DNA of 64,000 nucleotides from the NCBI GenBank assembly GCA_034429975.1, contig DAOUFM010000064.1:62001-126000 (forward strand). Direction: 5' to 3'. This document shows positions 17,321-26,160 of the stretch, piece after piece. The DNA comes from UBA6170 sp034429975. Its GTDB lineage: Bacteria > Chloroflexota > Anaerolineae > Anaerolineales > Anaerolineaceae. Each line of letters begins with the position of its first letter. Position 1 is the stretch's first letter. The notes under the pieces were generated by a model. It searched no databases. It had not been told where the DNA came from and saw only the letters and a program-made list of their open reading frames with translations. The translations under genes were made by a program, and so were the position numbers.

Positions 17321-18820
17321 ATGGCAAAGCAAAAACGGCAAAAACAGCAAAAAAATGAAGACCCTCAATCTGCCATGCTGGCAAGGTTTTTACCTTTGTT
17401 GAATGCTGAACAGCAAGAAGCTTTGCTGCAGGAACTGGCACAACCACTTTCCCCATCCATCCGGATCAATCCGCTCAAAACACATGACCCGCAAGTCATT
17501 CTAACCTGGTCGAAAAAATATCAATGGAAAACCAAACCTATCCCATTTTGCGAGCACGGTTATTGGATCACAGAAGCTGCCTACCCAGCCAGCAAGACAA
17601 TTGAGCACAGTCTCGGCCAGTTTTATATTCAGGACGCCGCTTCGATGATCCCGGCTGAATTGTTTGATTTTTCAACTTCAAAAAATCCGCTCATATTGGA
17701 TATGGCCGCCTCACCAGGCGGAAAAACCACACATTTGGTCGCGCGTACGAATGATCAGGCGCTCATCCTGGCAAATGACAGCAGCCGAGACCGTCTGACA
17801 GCTTTAAAGATTGTTCTGCAAAACTGGGGCAGCAGTCATGTAGCCATAACAAATTATGCCGGCGAGCTGTTCGGAAGCTGGTACCCGGAAACTTTTGATG
17901 CCATACTGCTGGATGCGCCTTGTTCCATGCAAGGATTACGGGAAAAAAGTTCGCATGAAATTAAACCTATCACCCAAAAAGAGATAAACCAGTTGGCAAA
18001 ACGTCAGTTGAAACTGCTGGAAAGCGCCGTGAGTGCTGTAAAGGTAGGTGGTCAGGTCGTCTATTCAACCTGCACTCTGACATTGGAAGAAAACGAAATG
18101 GTGCTCAACCAAATTCTGGAAGAATACCCATCTCAATTACGAATAGATCCATCCTTACCGGTTTTCCAAAAACTATCGTCCCCTATCCTTTCCAACGAAC
18201 AGGTTTCTCTGCATTCAGACATAAAGAATGCTGCCCGCATCTGGCCATTTACCTTTGGCACCGCCGGATTTTTTGCCGCCCGTATCACAAAAATAGATAC
18301 CATCAACCAAAAATATAAAACTCCTCCCTTACGCCCGTTATCTCAGGCAAATTGGGAGCCCTACGCTGAAAAAGAGTTAACCTCCCTTACCAGAAATATC
18401 AAAGACCAGTATGGTATCGACCTCAAGGAATTAATCAATCAGCATCATTGGGAAGTTTGGCAACACCAGAATAAATTGCATTGTTTTCCCTCATCTTTTC
18501 TACAGCACTTTCCTGATCTGCCGGTTCAGTGGCTGGGGCTTCCATTAGCAGAAGTCGCAGCCGATGAATTGCTTTTAACGCATGAGTTTGTTTCCCGATT
18601 CGGGCACCTGGCTACCCGGAACGTTTTCACCATAGCAGCTGATCAAATTCCAGCCTGGATGCGTGGCGAGGATTTGACGTCTGACTACCATACGAATACA
18701 GGAATGCAGATCATCCGCGATCCCGAAGGGCGTCTTCTCGGGCGCGGGTACCCTTCCGGAATGCGTTTACGAAACTTGTTGCCTAATCGGGTTCTGATAC
18801 CCGACCTTACCCGCTATTAA
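17321..18820 (+). CDS. RsmF/NOL1-NOP2-Sun-type rRNA m5C methyltransferase
   Basis: 499 residues. The N-terminal two thirds form a SAM m5C methyltransferase: DMAASPGGKTTHL (motif I), DAPCSMQG (motif IV with the release Cys) and YSTCTLTLEENE (motif VI with the nucleophile Cys). The C-terminal ~170 residues resemble the RsmF-type PUA-like extension (HEFVSRFG, GYPSGMRLRNLLPN). E. coli RsmF makes m5C1407 in 16S rRNA, two bases from the Rmt target. TACAAT lies 9 bases before the ATG, so it may have its own near-leaderless promoter. YebU/RsmF versus another Nop2-type target cannot be decided from sequence alone. Confidence 0.88.
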   Translation: MAKQKRQKQQKNEDPQSAMLARFLPLLNAEQQEALLQELAQPLSPSIRINPLKTHDPQVILTWSKKYQWKTKPIPFCEHGYWITEAAYPASKTIEHSLGQFYIQDAASMIPAELFDFSTSKNPLILDMAASPGGKTTHLVARTNDQALILANDSSRDRLTALKIVLQNWGSSHVAITNYAGELFGSWYPETFDAILLDAPCSMQGLREKSSHEIKPITQKEINQLAKRQLKLLESAVSAVKVGGQVVYSTCTLTLEENEMVLNQILEEYPSQLRIDPSLPVFQKLSSPILSNEQVSLHSDIKNAARIWPFTFGTAGFFAARITKIDTINQKYKTPPLRPLSQANWEPYAEKELTSLTRNIKDQYGIDLKELINQHHWEVWQHQNKLHCFPSSFLQHFPDLPVQWLGLPLAEVAADELLLTHEFVSRFGHLATRNVFTIAADQIPAWMRGEDLTSDYHTNTGMQIIRDPEGRLLGRGYPSGMRLRNLLPNRVLIPDLTRY

Positions 18821-18821
18821 A

Positions 18822-19547
18822 TCAGATATCCTGACTCAAATGAAACAAGAGGGCGCAGGCAACTACTGCAGCCGTTTCCATGCGCAAAATTCGTTTCCCC
18901 AGGCTGAACGGTTGCCAGCCTAGTTTTTGGGCAATTTGAATCTCCCCATTGCTAAACCCACCTTCAGGGCCAATACAAACAGCCGCTTCAGTCAATTTTT
19001 GACCGTTCATGAGATCATCCAGTCGTTGGCTGATTTCGTGTTCCCAGGCAATCCATCGAAAAGCTGCCGGTATTCGTAATGCTTCTTCAAATTTCAAGGG
19101 GTTTTCCAGAACAGGAATGAGACCTCGCCGGGATTGTTCAGCCGCTTCTTTTAAAATCCGCACCCAACGTTCTTTTTTCTTGGCAAAATCTTGATCTGAA
19201 ATGATTAATGAACGTTCCGTGATCAATGGCGTAATTTTCCTGACGCCCAATTCACAACATTTTTGCAAAATCCACTCGAATTTTTCGCGCTGGGTAAAAG
19301 CCACCAACAGGTGGAGGTTTAACTCGGGTTCTGCATCAACTTTCATCCGCTCGATAATCCGCCCAAGCACCTGTTTCCCATTGAGATCCTCTAAAACAAC
19401 CTCTAATTGGTTGCCCTGATTATCCAGAACCACCACATGGTCATTCAATTTTAATCGCAGAACACGCACAATCTGATGGGACACGTCTGCTGGAAAAACG
19501 ATCTGAGATGTCTGGATTAATTCCGGATCAACAAAAAAATGATTCAT
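18822..19547 (-). CDS. rsmE: 16S rRNA (uracil-1498-N3)-methyltransferase
   Basis: 241 residues. An N-terminal PUA-like domain starting NHFFVDPELI is followed by a SPOUT domain with the trefoil-knot signature: EQSRRGLIPVLE, CIGPEGGFSNGEI and SLGKRILRMETAAV, all RsmE hallmarks. It methylates N3 of U1498 at the top of helix 44. It is convergent with the RsmF-like gene, one base apart, and divergent from yhhQ. Confidence 0.95.
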   Translation of the reverse strand: MNHFFVDPELIQTSQIVFPADVSHQIVRVLRLKLNDHVVVLDNQGNQLEVVLEDLNGKQVLGRIIERMKVDAEPELNLHLLVAFTQREKFEWILQKCCELGVRKITPLITERSLIISDQDFAKKKERWVRILKEAAEQSRRGLIPVLENPLKFEEALRIPAAFRWIAWEHEISQRLDDLMNGQKLTEAAVCIGPEGGFSNGEIQIAQKLGWQPFSLGKRILRMETAAVVACALLFHLSQDI

Positions 19548-19705
19548 AAATGGCTATTCATAAGGTAGATTTTTGTGTAATTATAGCAGGCTGGCTATTT
19601 AATTTCCTTCCCACGAATTTTTAAATAAAGGAATATACAATAACTGACCTTTTGAATTTATAATGAAAACGAACTGTAATCGCATTTTCACGTAGAGGAT
19701 TTATT

Positions 19706-20434
19706 TTGTCGCAAACACCAGAAAAAAACCGCATTTTTCGATACTACGACCTGATCATGGTTTTGTTCGTCACCGTATTACTGTTGAGTAACATCGCCTC
19801 TTCTGCCAAAATTGTGGATTGGGGTGTCAGCATTTTGGGGTTAAGGTTAGCTTTCGATGCCGGCACCATCCTCTTTCCCATCAGTTATATCTTTGGGGAT
19901 GTGCTGACCGAAGTGTACGGTTTTCGCCGCTCCCGGCGGGTGATCTGGGCTGGTTTTGGCGCCTTAGTATTCAGCTCGGCGATATTTGCGATCGTGCAGG
20001 CACTTCCTGGTGAGGCAGCCTGGCAGGAATATGCCGGCCAACAAGCCTACGAGTCCATTCTGGGCGGTATGAGCAGTGGTGGAATTGTCCTGGCCAGCCT
20101 TTTAGCTTACCTGGTCGGAGAATTCAGTAATTCGGTGATCCTGGCAGTTATTAAAGTTAAGACCGGCGGGCGATTTCTATGGGTCAGGACAATTGGTTCT
20201 ACTTTAATCGGTGAAGGGGTGGACACAATCATTTTTGTCACAGTAGCAACCCTCATGAATGTTTTCCCCTGGCAAATCTGGACGTCCCTGGTGATCACCA
20301 ACTATATCTTTAAAGTTGGCATTGAAGTGTTAATGACCCCGGTTACCTATTGGGTGGTTTCCAAATTAAAACATGCCGAAAATGAAGATTATTACGATCG
20401 AGACACAAAATTTAAATTTTTCTCGCTCGATTAA
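19706..20434 (+). CDS. yhhQ: Queuosine precursor transporter (YhhQ/QPTR family)
   Basis: 242 residues, about six membrane helices. The family motifs are present: SSAKIVDWG, DAGTILFPISYIFGDVLTEVYGFR (positions ~45-68) and a later IGSTLIGEGVDTIIF. YhhQ imports preQ0/preQ1-type bases (and queuine in some bacteria) for tRNA queuosine synthesis. It starts at TTG (19706) with AGAGGA six bases upstream. TATAAT is at 19659-19664. I see no preQ1-riboswitch fold in the 5' region. The last 4 bp overlap convergent rsmI. Confidence 0.92.
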   Translation: MSQTPEKNRIFRYYDLIMVLFVTVLLLSNIASSAKIVDWGVSILGLRLAFDAGTILFPISYIFGDVLTEVYGFRRSRRVIWAGFGALVFSSAIFAIVQALPGEAAWQEYAGQQAYESILGGMSSGGIVLASLLAYLVGEFSNSVILAVIKVKTGGRFLWVRTIGSTLIGEGVDTIIFVTVATLMNVFPWQIWTSLVITNYIFKVGIEVLMTPVTYWVVSKLKHAENEDYYDRDTKFKFFSLD

Positions 20435-21123
20435 TCATCTTCCAGAGTATCTTTTTGGTCCGTTTTTCCGCCAATTACCACACAATACTCCCCTAAAATG
20501 GCTTCGCTTTGGAACTTTTCCCCCAACTCAGCCAGACTTCCACGGTACATTGTCTCAAATTTCTTGGTCAAATCATTAGCGATCGCAGCCGGGCGGTCTC
20601 CAAAAACCTCCAGCACATCTGCCAAAAAGGCTTTTAACCGGTAAGGGCTCTCATAAAAAATTAAAGTGTGCGGTGAATTCACATCAATTTCCAGCCAACG
20701 TTTGCGGGCGCCGGTTTTTCGGGGCGGAAATCCGCGAAATGTAAAGCTATGCACGGGCAAGCCCGAAAGAACCAGAGCAGCGACGAGCGCAGTCGGACCT
20801 GGAATGGCCGTAATTTCAATTTGATCCTGTAAAGCTTGTCTTACCAGCGTGAAGCCGGGGTCGCTTACCGCCGGGGTGCCGGCATCCGATACCAGCGCAA
20901 TCTGTTTGCCAGCCCTCAACAATCCCATAATTTTTGGTAAGGCGCGAGCCTCATTGTCTTCCCGAAAGGATATCTGCGGCTTATTGATTTCAAAATGTTT
21001 AAGGAGAACTCCTGTTTTGCGGGTATCTTCACTCAGGACAATATCAACCATTTTAAGGGTTTCAATGGCACGAAAAGACATATCCCCCAAATTCCCAATT
21101 GGTGTGGAGACGATATAGAGCAT
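20431..21123 (-). CDS. rsmI: 16S rRNA (cytidine-1402-2'-O)-methyltransferase
   Basis: 230 residues, slightly shorter than E. coli RsmI because the extra C-terminal domain is missing. The tetrapyrrole-methylase fold shows STPIGNLGDMSFRAIETL, EDTRKTGVLLKHF, SDAGTPAVSDPG and AIPGPTALVAAL. It uses SAM to add the 2'-O-methyl at C1402 of 16S rRNA. Convergent overlap of 4 bp with yhhQ; sixA lies upstream on the same strand. Confidence 0.95.
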   Translation of the reverse strand: MLYIVSTPIGNLGDMSFRAIETLKMVDIVLSEDTRKTGVLLKHFEINKPQISFREDNEARALPKIMGLLRAGKQIALVSDAGTPAVSDPGFTLVRQALQDQIEITAIPGPTALVAALVLSGLPVHSFTFRGFPPRKTGARKRWLEIDVNSPHTLIFYESPYRLKAFLADVLEVFGDRPAAIANDLTKKFETMYRGSLAELGEKFQSEAILGEYCVVIGGKTDQKDTLEDD

Positions 21124-21141
21124 AATTTTTCCACTGGCCTG

Positions 21142-21633
21142 TTAGCGATAATCCGCTGGTAACCAGATATGATTTAACTCACCATTGGTCTCCATGTTGA
21201 TTTCACTCCAGTGATCCACAAACAAATAAATTTTGGCAATGGATCCGGTTGGTAAAGAAGTAATTTGGTCACTCAGTGTCATCACAACCCCTTCCAATCC
21301 TGGATTATGACCAACAATCATCAAAATATTCACCGAATCAGGTGTCGTTGCAATCTTTTGGATGTAAGTTTCTGGTTCGGCCATATAGAAACTATCCAGA
21401 AACTCAATGTCGCCTTTGTAATTTAATTTTTCTTTCATCCATTCGGCTGTTTCTTTCGCTCTGGTTGCCGAAGAAGAAAGTATCAAATCAGGAATCAATT
21501 CTTTTTTCTTGAGAATTTTTGCCATATTTCCAATATCTTTTTGACCACGTTTTTTTAGTGGGCGCTCATGATCCTGTAATTCGGGGTCTTTCCAACTGGA
21601 TTTTGCATGTCGCATAACTAATAAGGTTTTCAT
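21142..21633 (-). CDS. sixA: Phosphohistidine phosphatase SixA-type
   Basis: 163 residues of the histidine phosphatase superfamily: catalytic RHG-type motif VMRHAKSSW, SSSATRAKETAEW and the second His in IVGHNPGLEG. SixA-like enzymes remove phosphate from phosphohistidine proteins. GAGGAT lies upstream of the ATG. It precedes rsmI on the same strand by about 18 bp and is likely co-transcribed. Confidence 0.9.
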   Translation of the reverse strand: MKTLLVMRHAKSSWKDPELQDHERPLKKRGQKDIGNMAKILKKKELIPDLILSSSATRAKETAEWMKEKLNYKGDIEFLDSFYMAEPETYIQKIATTPDSVNILMIVGHNPGLEGVVMTLSDQITSLPTGSIAKIYLFVDHWSEINMETNGELNHIWLPADYR

Positions 21634-21805
21634 GGCTATCCTCGCGATTCACAATCTATGCAATTTTTTATCAAAAATAGTATATCATGTTTCATATTTA
21701 TGATTTATCTATTAGCCGGTTGGGAAAGAAAACAATAAAAATAAAGAATATTTAGGGATTATTGAAGATTATTTAAGATATTATAAAGAATATTAATATC
21801 TAATG

Positions 21806-21833
21806 TTGACAAATTGATTTTTAATGGTAAGAT
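21806..21833 (+). promoter_or_regulatory. Promoter of DUF2089 operon
   Basis: Consensus TTGACA at 21806-21811, 16-base spacer, TAAGAT at 21828-21833, in an AT-rich 246-bp gap that otherwise holds no recognised element. The first gene begins about 48 bases downstream with GGAGG. Confidence 0.6.
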
Positions 21834-21881
21834 GTAGATAGAATTGAAGAAAAAATTAAGAAAATTGAGATTGGAGGTGTG

Positions 21882-22274
21882 ATGAACAAATTACCAACCC
21901 AATGCCCTGTCTGTAATTCAGATTTTGAAGTTACCGGTCTGTATTGTCCTCATTGTGATACCAGTATCCAGGGACATTTTGTGCCGACTTCCAATCCGTT
22001 TAGTATGCTGAATGATGAACAGATGCATTTCTTAATGACTTTTATCCGCTGCGAGGGTCGCTTCAACCGGATGGAAGAAGAGCTTGATCTTTCCTATCCG
22101 ACGCTGCGCAATCGCTTACAGGATATTTTACGCTTGTTAGGTTTTGAACCAAAAACTGAAGAACCTCAAAAATTTTCAGCGGAAGAAAGAATGCGTATTT
22201 TAGACGCTCTGGCCAATGGCGAAATCAGTCCTGAAGAAGCTCAGGAGCAATTGACCGGAAAAAGAGCCGATTAG
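21882..22274 (+). CDS. DUF2089 family zinc-ribbon/HTH protein
   Basis: About 130 residues. An N-terminal zinc ribbon has two CxxC pairs (CPVC, CPHC) and is followed by LNDEQMHFLMTFIRCEGRFN and a helix-turn-helix-like region LSYPTLRNRLQDIL typical of DUF2089. The C-terminus (ERMRILDALANGEISPEEAQEQL) is a SHOCT-like helical motif repeated in the next gene. Likely a small transcription regulator. GTG at 21879 overlaps; the ATG at 21882 with GGAGG four bases upstream is preferred. Confidence 0.82.
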   Translation: MNKLPTQCPVCNSDFEVTGLYCPHCDTSIQGHFVPTSNPFSMLNDEQMHFLMTFIRCEGRFNRMEEELDLSYPTLRNRLQDILRLLGFEPKTEEPQKFSAEERMRILDALANGEISPEEAQEQLTGKRAD

Positions 22275-22289
22275 AAAGGAGTAGCAAAA

Positions 22290-22697
22290 ATGACAACCCA
22301 GGAAGAGAGAATAAAGATTTTAACCATGTTGCAGGAAGGTGTAATCAATGCCGACCAGGCTGCCAGATTACTGGAAGCTTTGAGTTCTGCTGGTTCTGTA
22401 CAAAAATCAGCTCCTGCCGGTCCAGCAGCTATTTCTGATACGGCAAAAGCACCGCGCCTTGGTAAATTCTTCAGGGTGCGCGTAACAGATACGGATTCCG
22501 GAAAAACCCGCGTGAATATTCGTTTACCGATCGGGCTGGTTGGAGCCGGTTTAAAGATGGGCATGAAATTTAGCCCTGAAATTGAAGGGATCGATCCTGG
22601 TACGCTAACCGATTTTTTGGAAAGCGGGGAAATTGGTCAGATTGTTGACGTCTTCGATGAAGAAGATGGCGAACATGTTGAAGTGTTCATTGAATAA
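22290..22697 (+). CDS. SHOCT-like domain protein paired with DUF2089
   Basis: 135 residues. The N-terminus (EERIKILTMLQEGVINADQAARLLEAL) is a SHOCT-like short helical module also found at the end of the preceding gene, followed by a beta-rich ~80-residue domain ending EHVEVFIE. Such proteins commonly sit beside DUF2089 and YvlB/LiaX-like envelope-stress genes. The 15-bp gap and AAAGGAG ribosome site indicate an operon of two. No enzyme motif is seen. Confidence 0.72.
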   Translation: MTTQEERIKILTMLQEGVINADQAARLLEALSSAGSVQKSAPAGPAAISDTAKAPRLGKFFRVRVTDTDSGKTRVNIRLPIGLVGAGLKMGMKFSPEIEGIDPGTLTDFLESGEIGQIVDVFDEEDGEHVEVFIE

Positions 22698-22715
22698 ATA
22701 CTCGAAAAGCCTCAG

Positions 22716-23495
22716 CTATAACCAATTGACGAGCGCCAGGGCTGAAAAAGCAAAAAAGACGATCAATCCGCCCAGAACAACCTGCATTTTCCCTTGTTGA
22801 TCGACCAACCGAAAACCACCGAGTTCCGCTTCCGTCTTCCACAATGGGCCGGCTGTCCAGGAGAAAACAAGCCCTCCGATTAATCCTCCCAGATGCCCCC
22901 AATTGTCAATCATTGGGCTTAATCCCAGAATGAGATTAATCGCCAGAATAAAAATAATATTCGAAAGAATTGGCCTGGCTCGCGCGCCAAAGTATTTTCT
23001 GTTTCGGTAAATAAAAACACCCTGGGCAGACAACAAACCAAAAATTGCTGTCGATGCTCCTAAAGACGGGTTGGGAGACATCACGAATGAAACCACATTC
23101 CCCGCAAAACCGCTGAGCAAATAGAGAAGCAGAAAACGTCCATGCCCGTATTGCAGTTCGAGGTTTCTGCCAAAAATATACAGCGCATACATATTAAAAC
23201 CTATATGAGCGATACTGCCGTGCACCAATATCGGAGTTATTAAGCGCCACAATTGACCGGCAAGAATCAACTGTTTAACCTTTGTGAAGTACGCAGCCGG
23301 TAAATCAACCCCCATCGTATTTTGAGTTAGTAATTGAAGCAGGAATATCAGCGTTGTTATACCCAAAATAATATAGGTAACCAGCGGCTTTGACGCAGGA
23401 TTATCGACGGAAACACGAATCGAATGCGAAGGGGGCGGCGTCGAATTCATAGAAGGGTGTTCTTGCGGAGACTGCTCATAATGGATGATTTTCAT
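22716..23495 (-). CDS. Rhomboid family intramembrane serine protease
   Basis: 259 residues with an N-terminal cytoplasmic stretch and about seven membrane helices. The catalytic Ser is in GASTAIFG and the His in NWGHLGGLIGG; the helix-2 element HIGFNMYALYIFG (usual HxxxN) is also present. It cleaves transmembrane substrates within the membrane. Its ATG overlaps the gmk stop by 4 bp, so translation is coupled to guanylate kinase, a pairing without obvious functional logic. Confidence 0.93.
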   Translation of the reverse strand: MKIIHYEQSPQEHPSMNSTPPPSHSIRVSVDNPASKPLVTYIILGITTLIFLLQLLTQNTMGVDLPAAYFTKVKQLILAGQLWRLITPILVHGSIAHIGFNMYALYIFGRNLELQYGHGRFLLLYLLSGFAGNVVSFVMSPNPSLGASTAIFGLLSAQGVFIYRNRKYFGARARPILSNIIFILAINLILGLSPMIDNWGHLGGLIGGLVFSWTAGPLWKTEAELGGFRLVDQQGKMQVVLGGLIVFFAFSALALVNWL

Positions 23496-24121
23496 AGAGT
23501 GATCTTTCTCGGGATACAGCGATGATGCTCAGCATGAATGATTTCGATAATGTTATCGACTGCAATCTCCAGTTCGTTATGTTTATTAACCACCAGATAA
23601 TCAAACAAAGGGAGATATTCAAGCTCCCATTTTACTTTATTGAGTCTGGTTTTCATGCTCTCCTCTGTCTCAGTTTGGCGGCTATTCAGTCTTTGGTGCC
23701 ATTCTTCTACACTTCCAGGTAGTAAAAAGATCAAAACTGCATCGGGGTTCAATTCTCTCAATTTTGCCGCACCCTGCACGTCCACCCGCAGAATTACATC
23801 CTGCCCACTTTGCATAGCTTTGCGAATTTGTGCTTTCGGAATTCCTTTGTAATCGTCATAAACGACCGCATGTTCCAATAATTCGTTGGCTTTAATTAAT
23901 GCTTCAAATTCATCCCTGGTATAGAAGAAATAATCCACACCATTTTTCTCTCCCGCACGCGGTGATCGGGTTGTAGCTGTGATCACGAAATGTAAAGGAA
24001 TATTTCGTTTTTTTAAAGCTTGTAAGGTTACATCTTTACCAACCCCTGAAGGACCGGAAAGCACAATTAACAGTGGTTCAGGTTTTAATAAGTCAAAGGA
24101 TATTTCATTCGTATCACTCAT
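23492..24121 (-). CDS. gmk: Guanylate kinase
   Basis: 209 residues. P-loop GPSGVGKDV (residues ~21-29, commonly GKGT), GMP-binding TRSPRAGEKNGVDYFF, and the lid region RLNSRQTETEESMKTRLNK are present. It phosphorylates GMP to GDP. The Asp in place of Gly after the P-loop Lys is a small deviation. It is first in a two-gene unit with the rhomboid gene. Confidence 0.95.
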   Translation of the reverse strand: MSDTNEISFDLLKPEPLLIVLSGPSGVGKDVTLQALKKRNIPLHFVITATTRSPRAGEKNGVDYFFYTRDEFEALIKANELLEHAVVYDDYKGIPKAQIRKAMQSGQDVILRVDVQGAAKLRELNPDAVLIFLLPGSVEEWHQRLNSRQTETEESMKTRLNKVKWELEYLPLFDYLVVNKHNELEIAVDNIIEIIHAEHHRCIPRKITL

Positions 24122-24311
24122 GAGTTCTCATTCATTTTTATGCAGTAAATTTTATTTCAAATTATGATCAATAAGATTTCAGAAAAAAAATATTAATAAA
24201 ATTCTTTCGTATTCAAATTATAATGGATAAAACCGTGAATTAAGTTACTCTGATTGAGAGCTCCGCACCATGATCGAACTTAATTCATAAAGAAAGAGGA
24301 AATTTATTACG

Positions 24312-24713
24312 ATGCCATTATATGAATACCGCTGTCTAAACTGTAAACGCCGATTTGATGTGTTCATGACATATTCTGAATATGGGGTCAGAGAAGTGGC
24401 CTGTAAACATTGCGGCAGCCAGCAAGTTACCCGCCGGATCGGAAGAATTCGGATTGCCAGATCAGAAGACAGTCGCTTAGAAAATTTTTCAGATCCATCC
24501 AGCCTGGAAGGTTTGGAAAACGATCCGGTAGCTCTGGGTAAAATGATGCGGAAAATGTCCGGGGAACTGGGCGAGGATATGCCCCCGGAATTTGACGAGG
24601 TGGTTAATCGACTTGAGAAAGGCCAATCCCCGGATGAAATCGAAAGGGATTTATCAGATCTCGGGAATGATATTGGGGATAGCATGGGGGGCGGTTTTGA
24701 TGATGATTTTTAA
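24312..24713 (+). CDS. FmdB family zinc-ribbon protein
   Basis: 133 residues. The start MPLYEYRCLNC followed by CKHCG is the FmdB/CxxC-CxxC-SSSS zinc ribbon. The C-terminal half is acidic (many Asp/Glu, ending in GGGFDDDF) and longer than in minimal FmdB proteins. Members are putative regulators with no settled function. It is convergent with the HEXXH membrane protein gene. Confidence 0.85.
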   Translation: MPLYEYRCLNCKRRFDVFMTYSEYGVREVACKHCGSQQVTRRIGRIRIARSEDSRLENFSDPSSLEGLENDPVALGKMMRKMSGELGEDMPPEFDEVVNRLEKGQSPDEIERDLSDLGNDIGDSMGGGFDDDF

Positions 24714-24735
24714 GGCCTTAATCCCGGAAAACAAA

Positions 24736-26019
24736 TCATTTCTGCACCCAATTTAATAATTGTTCATAAGAAGTTACCCAGGCAATTCTTTTCAGAAATT
24801 GATCCAGGCTCTTACTCTGGCTGCGAAATAACCGCACGGCTTTGCCAACTGGATCTTCTCCGGCTGCTCCCCCGGGCTGGTCGGCATAGGCTCCATGAAA
24901 TGCAAAATAAGCCTGGTTCAAACGTCGAATTCTATATCCATTTTCGAGAAAGACCAGCCGGCGTTGCTCCATATATGCTTCAGCAGTCTCAATTTCACCA
25001 TTCGCCAACATTTGGTCAACTTTAACCCGGGTTTCGTGCATTTCAGCGCGAAAGTCAAATTCCGGTGGTTCTGGCTCAATCCTGGGCGGTTCTATTTCAG
25101 TCGTTTTTACTTCCTTAACCGATTTGGAGGCTAATGCGGGATAAAAGGTTTCGATGGTATCGTTCCCCATCTCTTTGCCTGCCAAAGAAGCAGTAGTTTC
25201 ATTGATGATGCGTAGTTCAGGTGTTTGCTCATACAACAAGCCTAACGGCCGTAAAGTTAGAAAGTTATGTGTCCATTCATGCGCGACTACTTCAGCCAGC
25301 CAGGTCAAGCTGTTTGTTTCCATGACCATGGTTGGGTAAACACCCACCCCGCCAATCTCCACCACCAAAGCCGATACATTTAATTTTTCTTCTACAGTTT
25401 TTTCCAATACATCAATCTGATCAAGGGTTAAATCAGGCAGGAGTGAAATGTCTGCATCCTGCCGAATTACATTGCGCGGAGAGACAATCAAAGCATAAGG
25501 CATGGAAGTTGTATGATATTGTACTGGCGGCAGTGGTTGATCTAAAAAACCCAGATGCTGGTTTGCCGCAACAAAAGAAACTTGTTGTTGTAAAACGGCT
25601 TCGTATAAATAGCCAACATGTTTTAATGCTTCCTGTACCTGAAGCTGCCGGTTAAGATAAGGCTGTGCTTTTTCATGTGGATCCTGATTAGTTGGATCAG
25701 TATAAATTTGGTTAATTGTGTTTCTTAATTGCTGCTGCTCATTAATTAGATCAAAATAATTAGCGGCAATTTTAGTTTGTTGAGTTTCACTCAGATAGCG
25801 TTGTGTACCCAGGGTCATCTGGGATGCTTTTCGCCACAGTGTTTCCAAAGTCCAGGATACGTAATCAAATTCAATCCAGCGAGTGTTCACCCGAACAATT
25901 TCTGCGAAGTTAACAGATGGAACTCCACTGTTACTGGCTATTAGAATGATAACCAACCCCCAAAAAATATTTTTACCAACTTTCCGTAACAATTTCCATA
26001 CCGGTTTTATGATTTTCAT
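24736..26019 (-). CDS. Membrane-anchored HEXXH protein (putative zinc metalloprotease)
   Basis: 427 residues. One N-terminal membrane anchor (residues ~18-32) is followed by a large helical domain. AEVVAHEWTHNFL contains an HEXXH zinc motif around residue 246, and about 28 residues further ELRIINETTASLAGKE offers a possible third ligand Glu, the gluzincin arrangement. The tail carries a charged coiled region (EPEPPEFDFRAEMHETRVKVD) and a Gly-rich AYADQPGGAAGEDPVGK. I do not recognise a named family. Presumed extracytoplasmic protease; function unknown. Confidence 0.7.
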   Translation of the reverse strand: MKIIKPVWKLLRKVGKNIFWGLVIILIASNSGVPSVNFAEIVRVNTRWIEFDYVSWTLETLWRKASQMTLGTQRYLSETQQTKIAANYFDLINEQQQLRNTINQIYTDPTNQDPHEKAQPYLNRQLQVQEALKHVGYLYEAVLQQQVSFVAANQHLGFLDQPLPPVQYHTTSMPYALIVSPRNVIRQDADISLLPDLTLDQIDVLEKTVEEKLNVSALVVEIGGVGVYPTMVMETNSLTWLAEVVAHEWTHNFLTLRPLGLLYEQTPELRIINETTASLAGKEMGNDTIETFYPALASKSVKEVKTTEIEPPRIEPEPPEFDFRAEMHETRVKVDQMLANGEIETAEAYMEQRRLVFLENGYRIRRLNQAYFAFHGAYADQPGGAAGEDPVGKAVRLFRSQSKSLDQFLKRIAWVTSYEQLLNWVQK

Positions 26020-26160
26020 TTTTAATAATTATTTCATTAATTCATTTCATGCAATTTTAACACACGGTATTCAGTTGAAAACCAATAATTATAATATTTT
26101 TCTAACAGTAAACCTTTAAAATTTAGATTACAATTAGCGCTGAGAAAAGAAAAAATAAGG

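Noticed and set aside
19548..19705. preQ1 riboswitch before yhhQ
   Set aside because: No matching pseudoknot core or conserved A-rich tail could be found.
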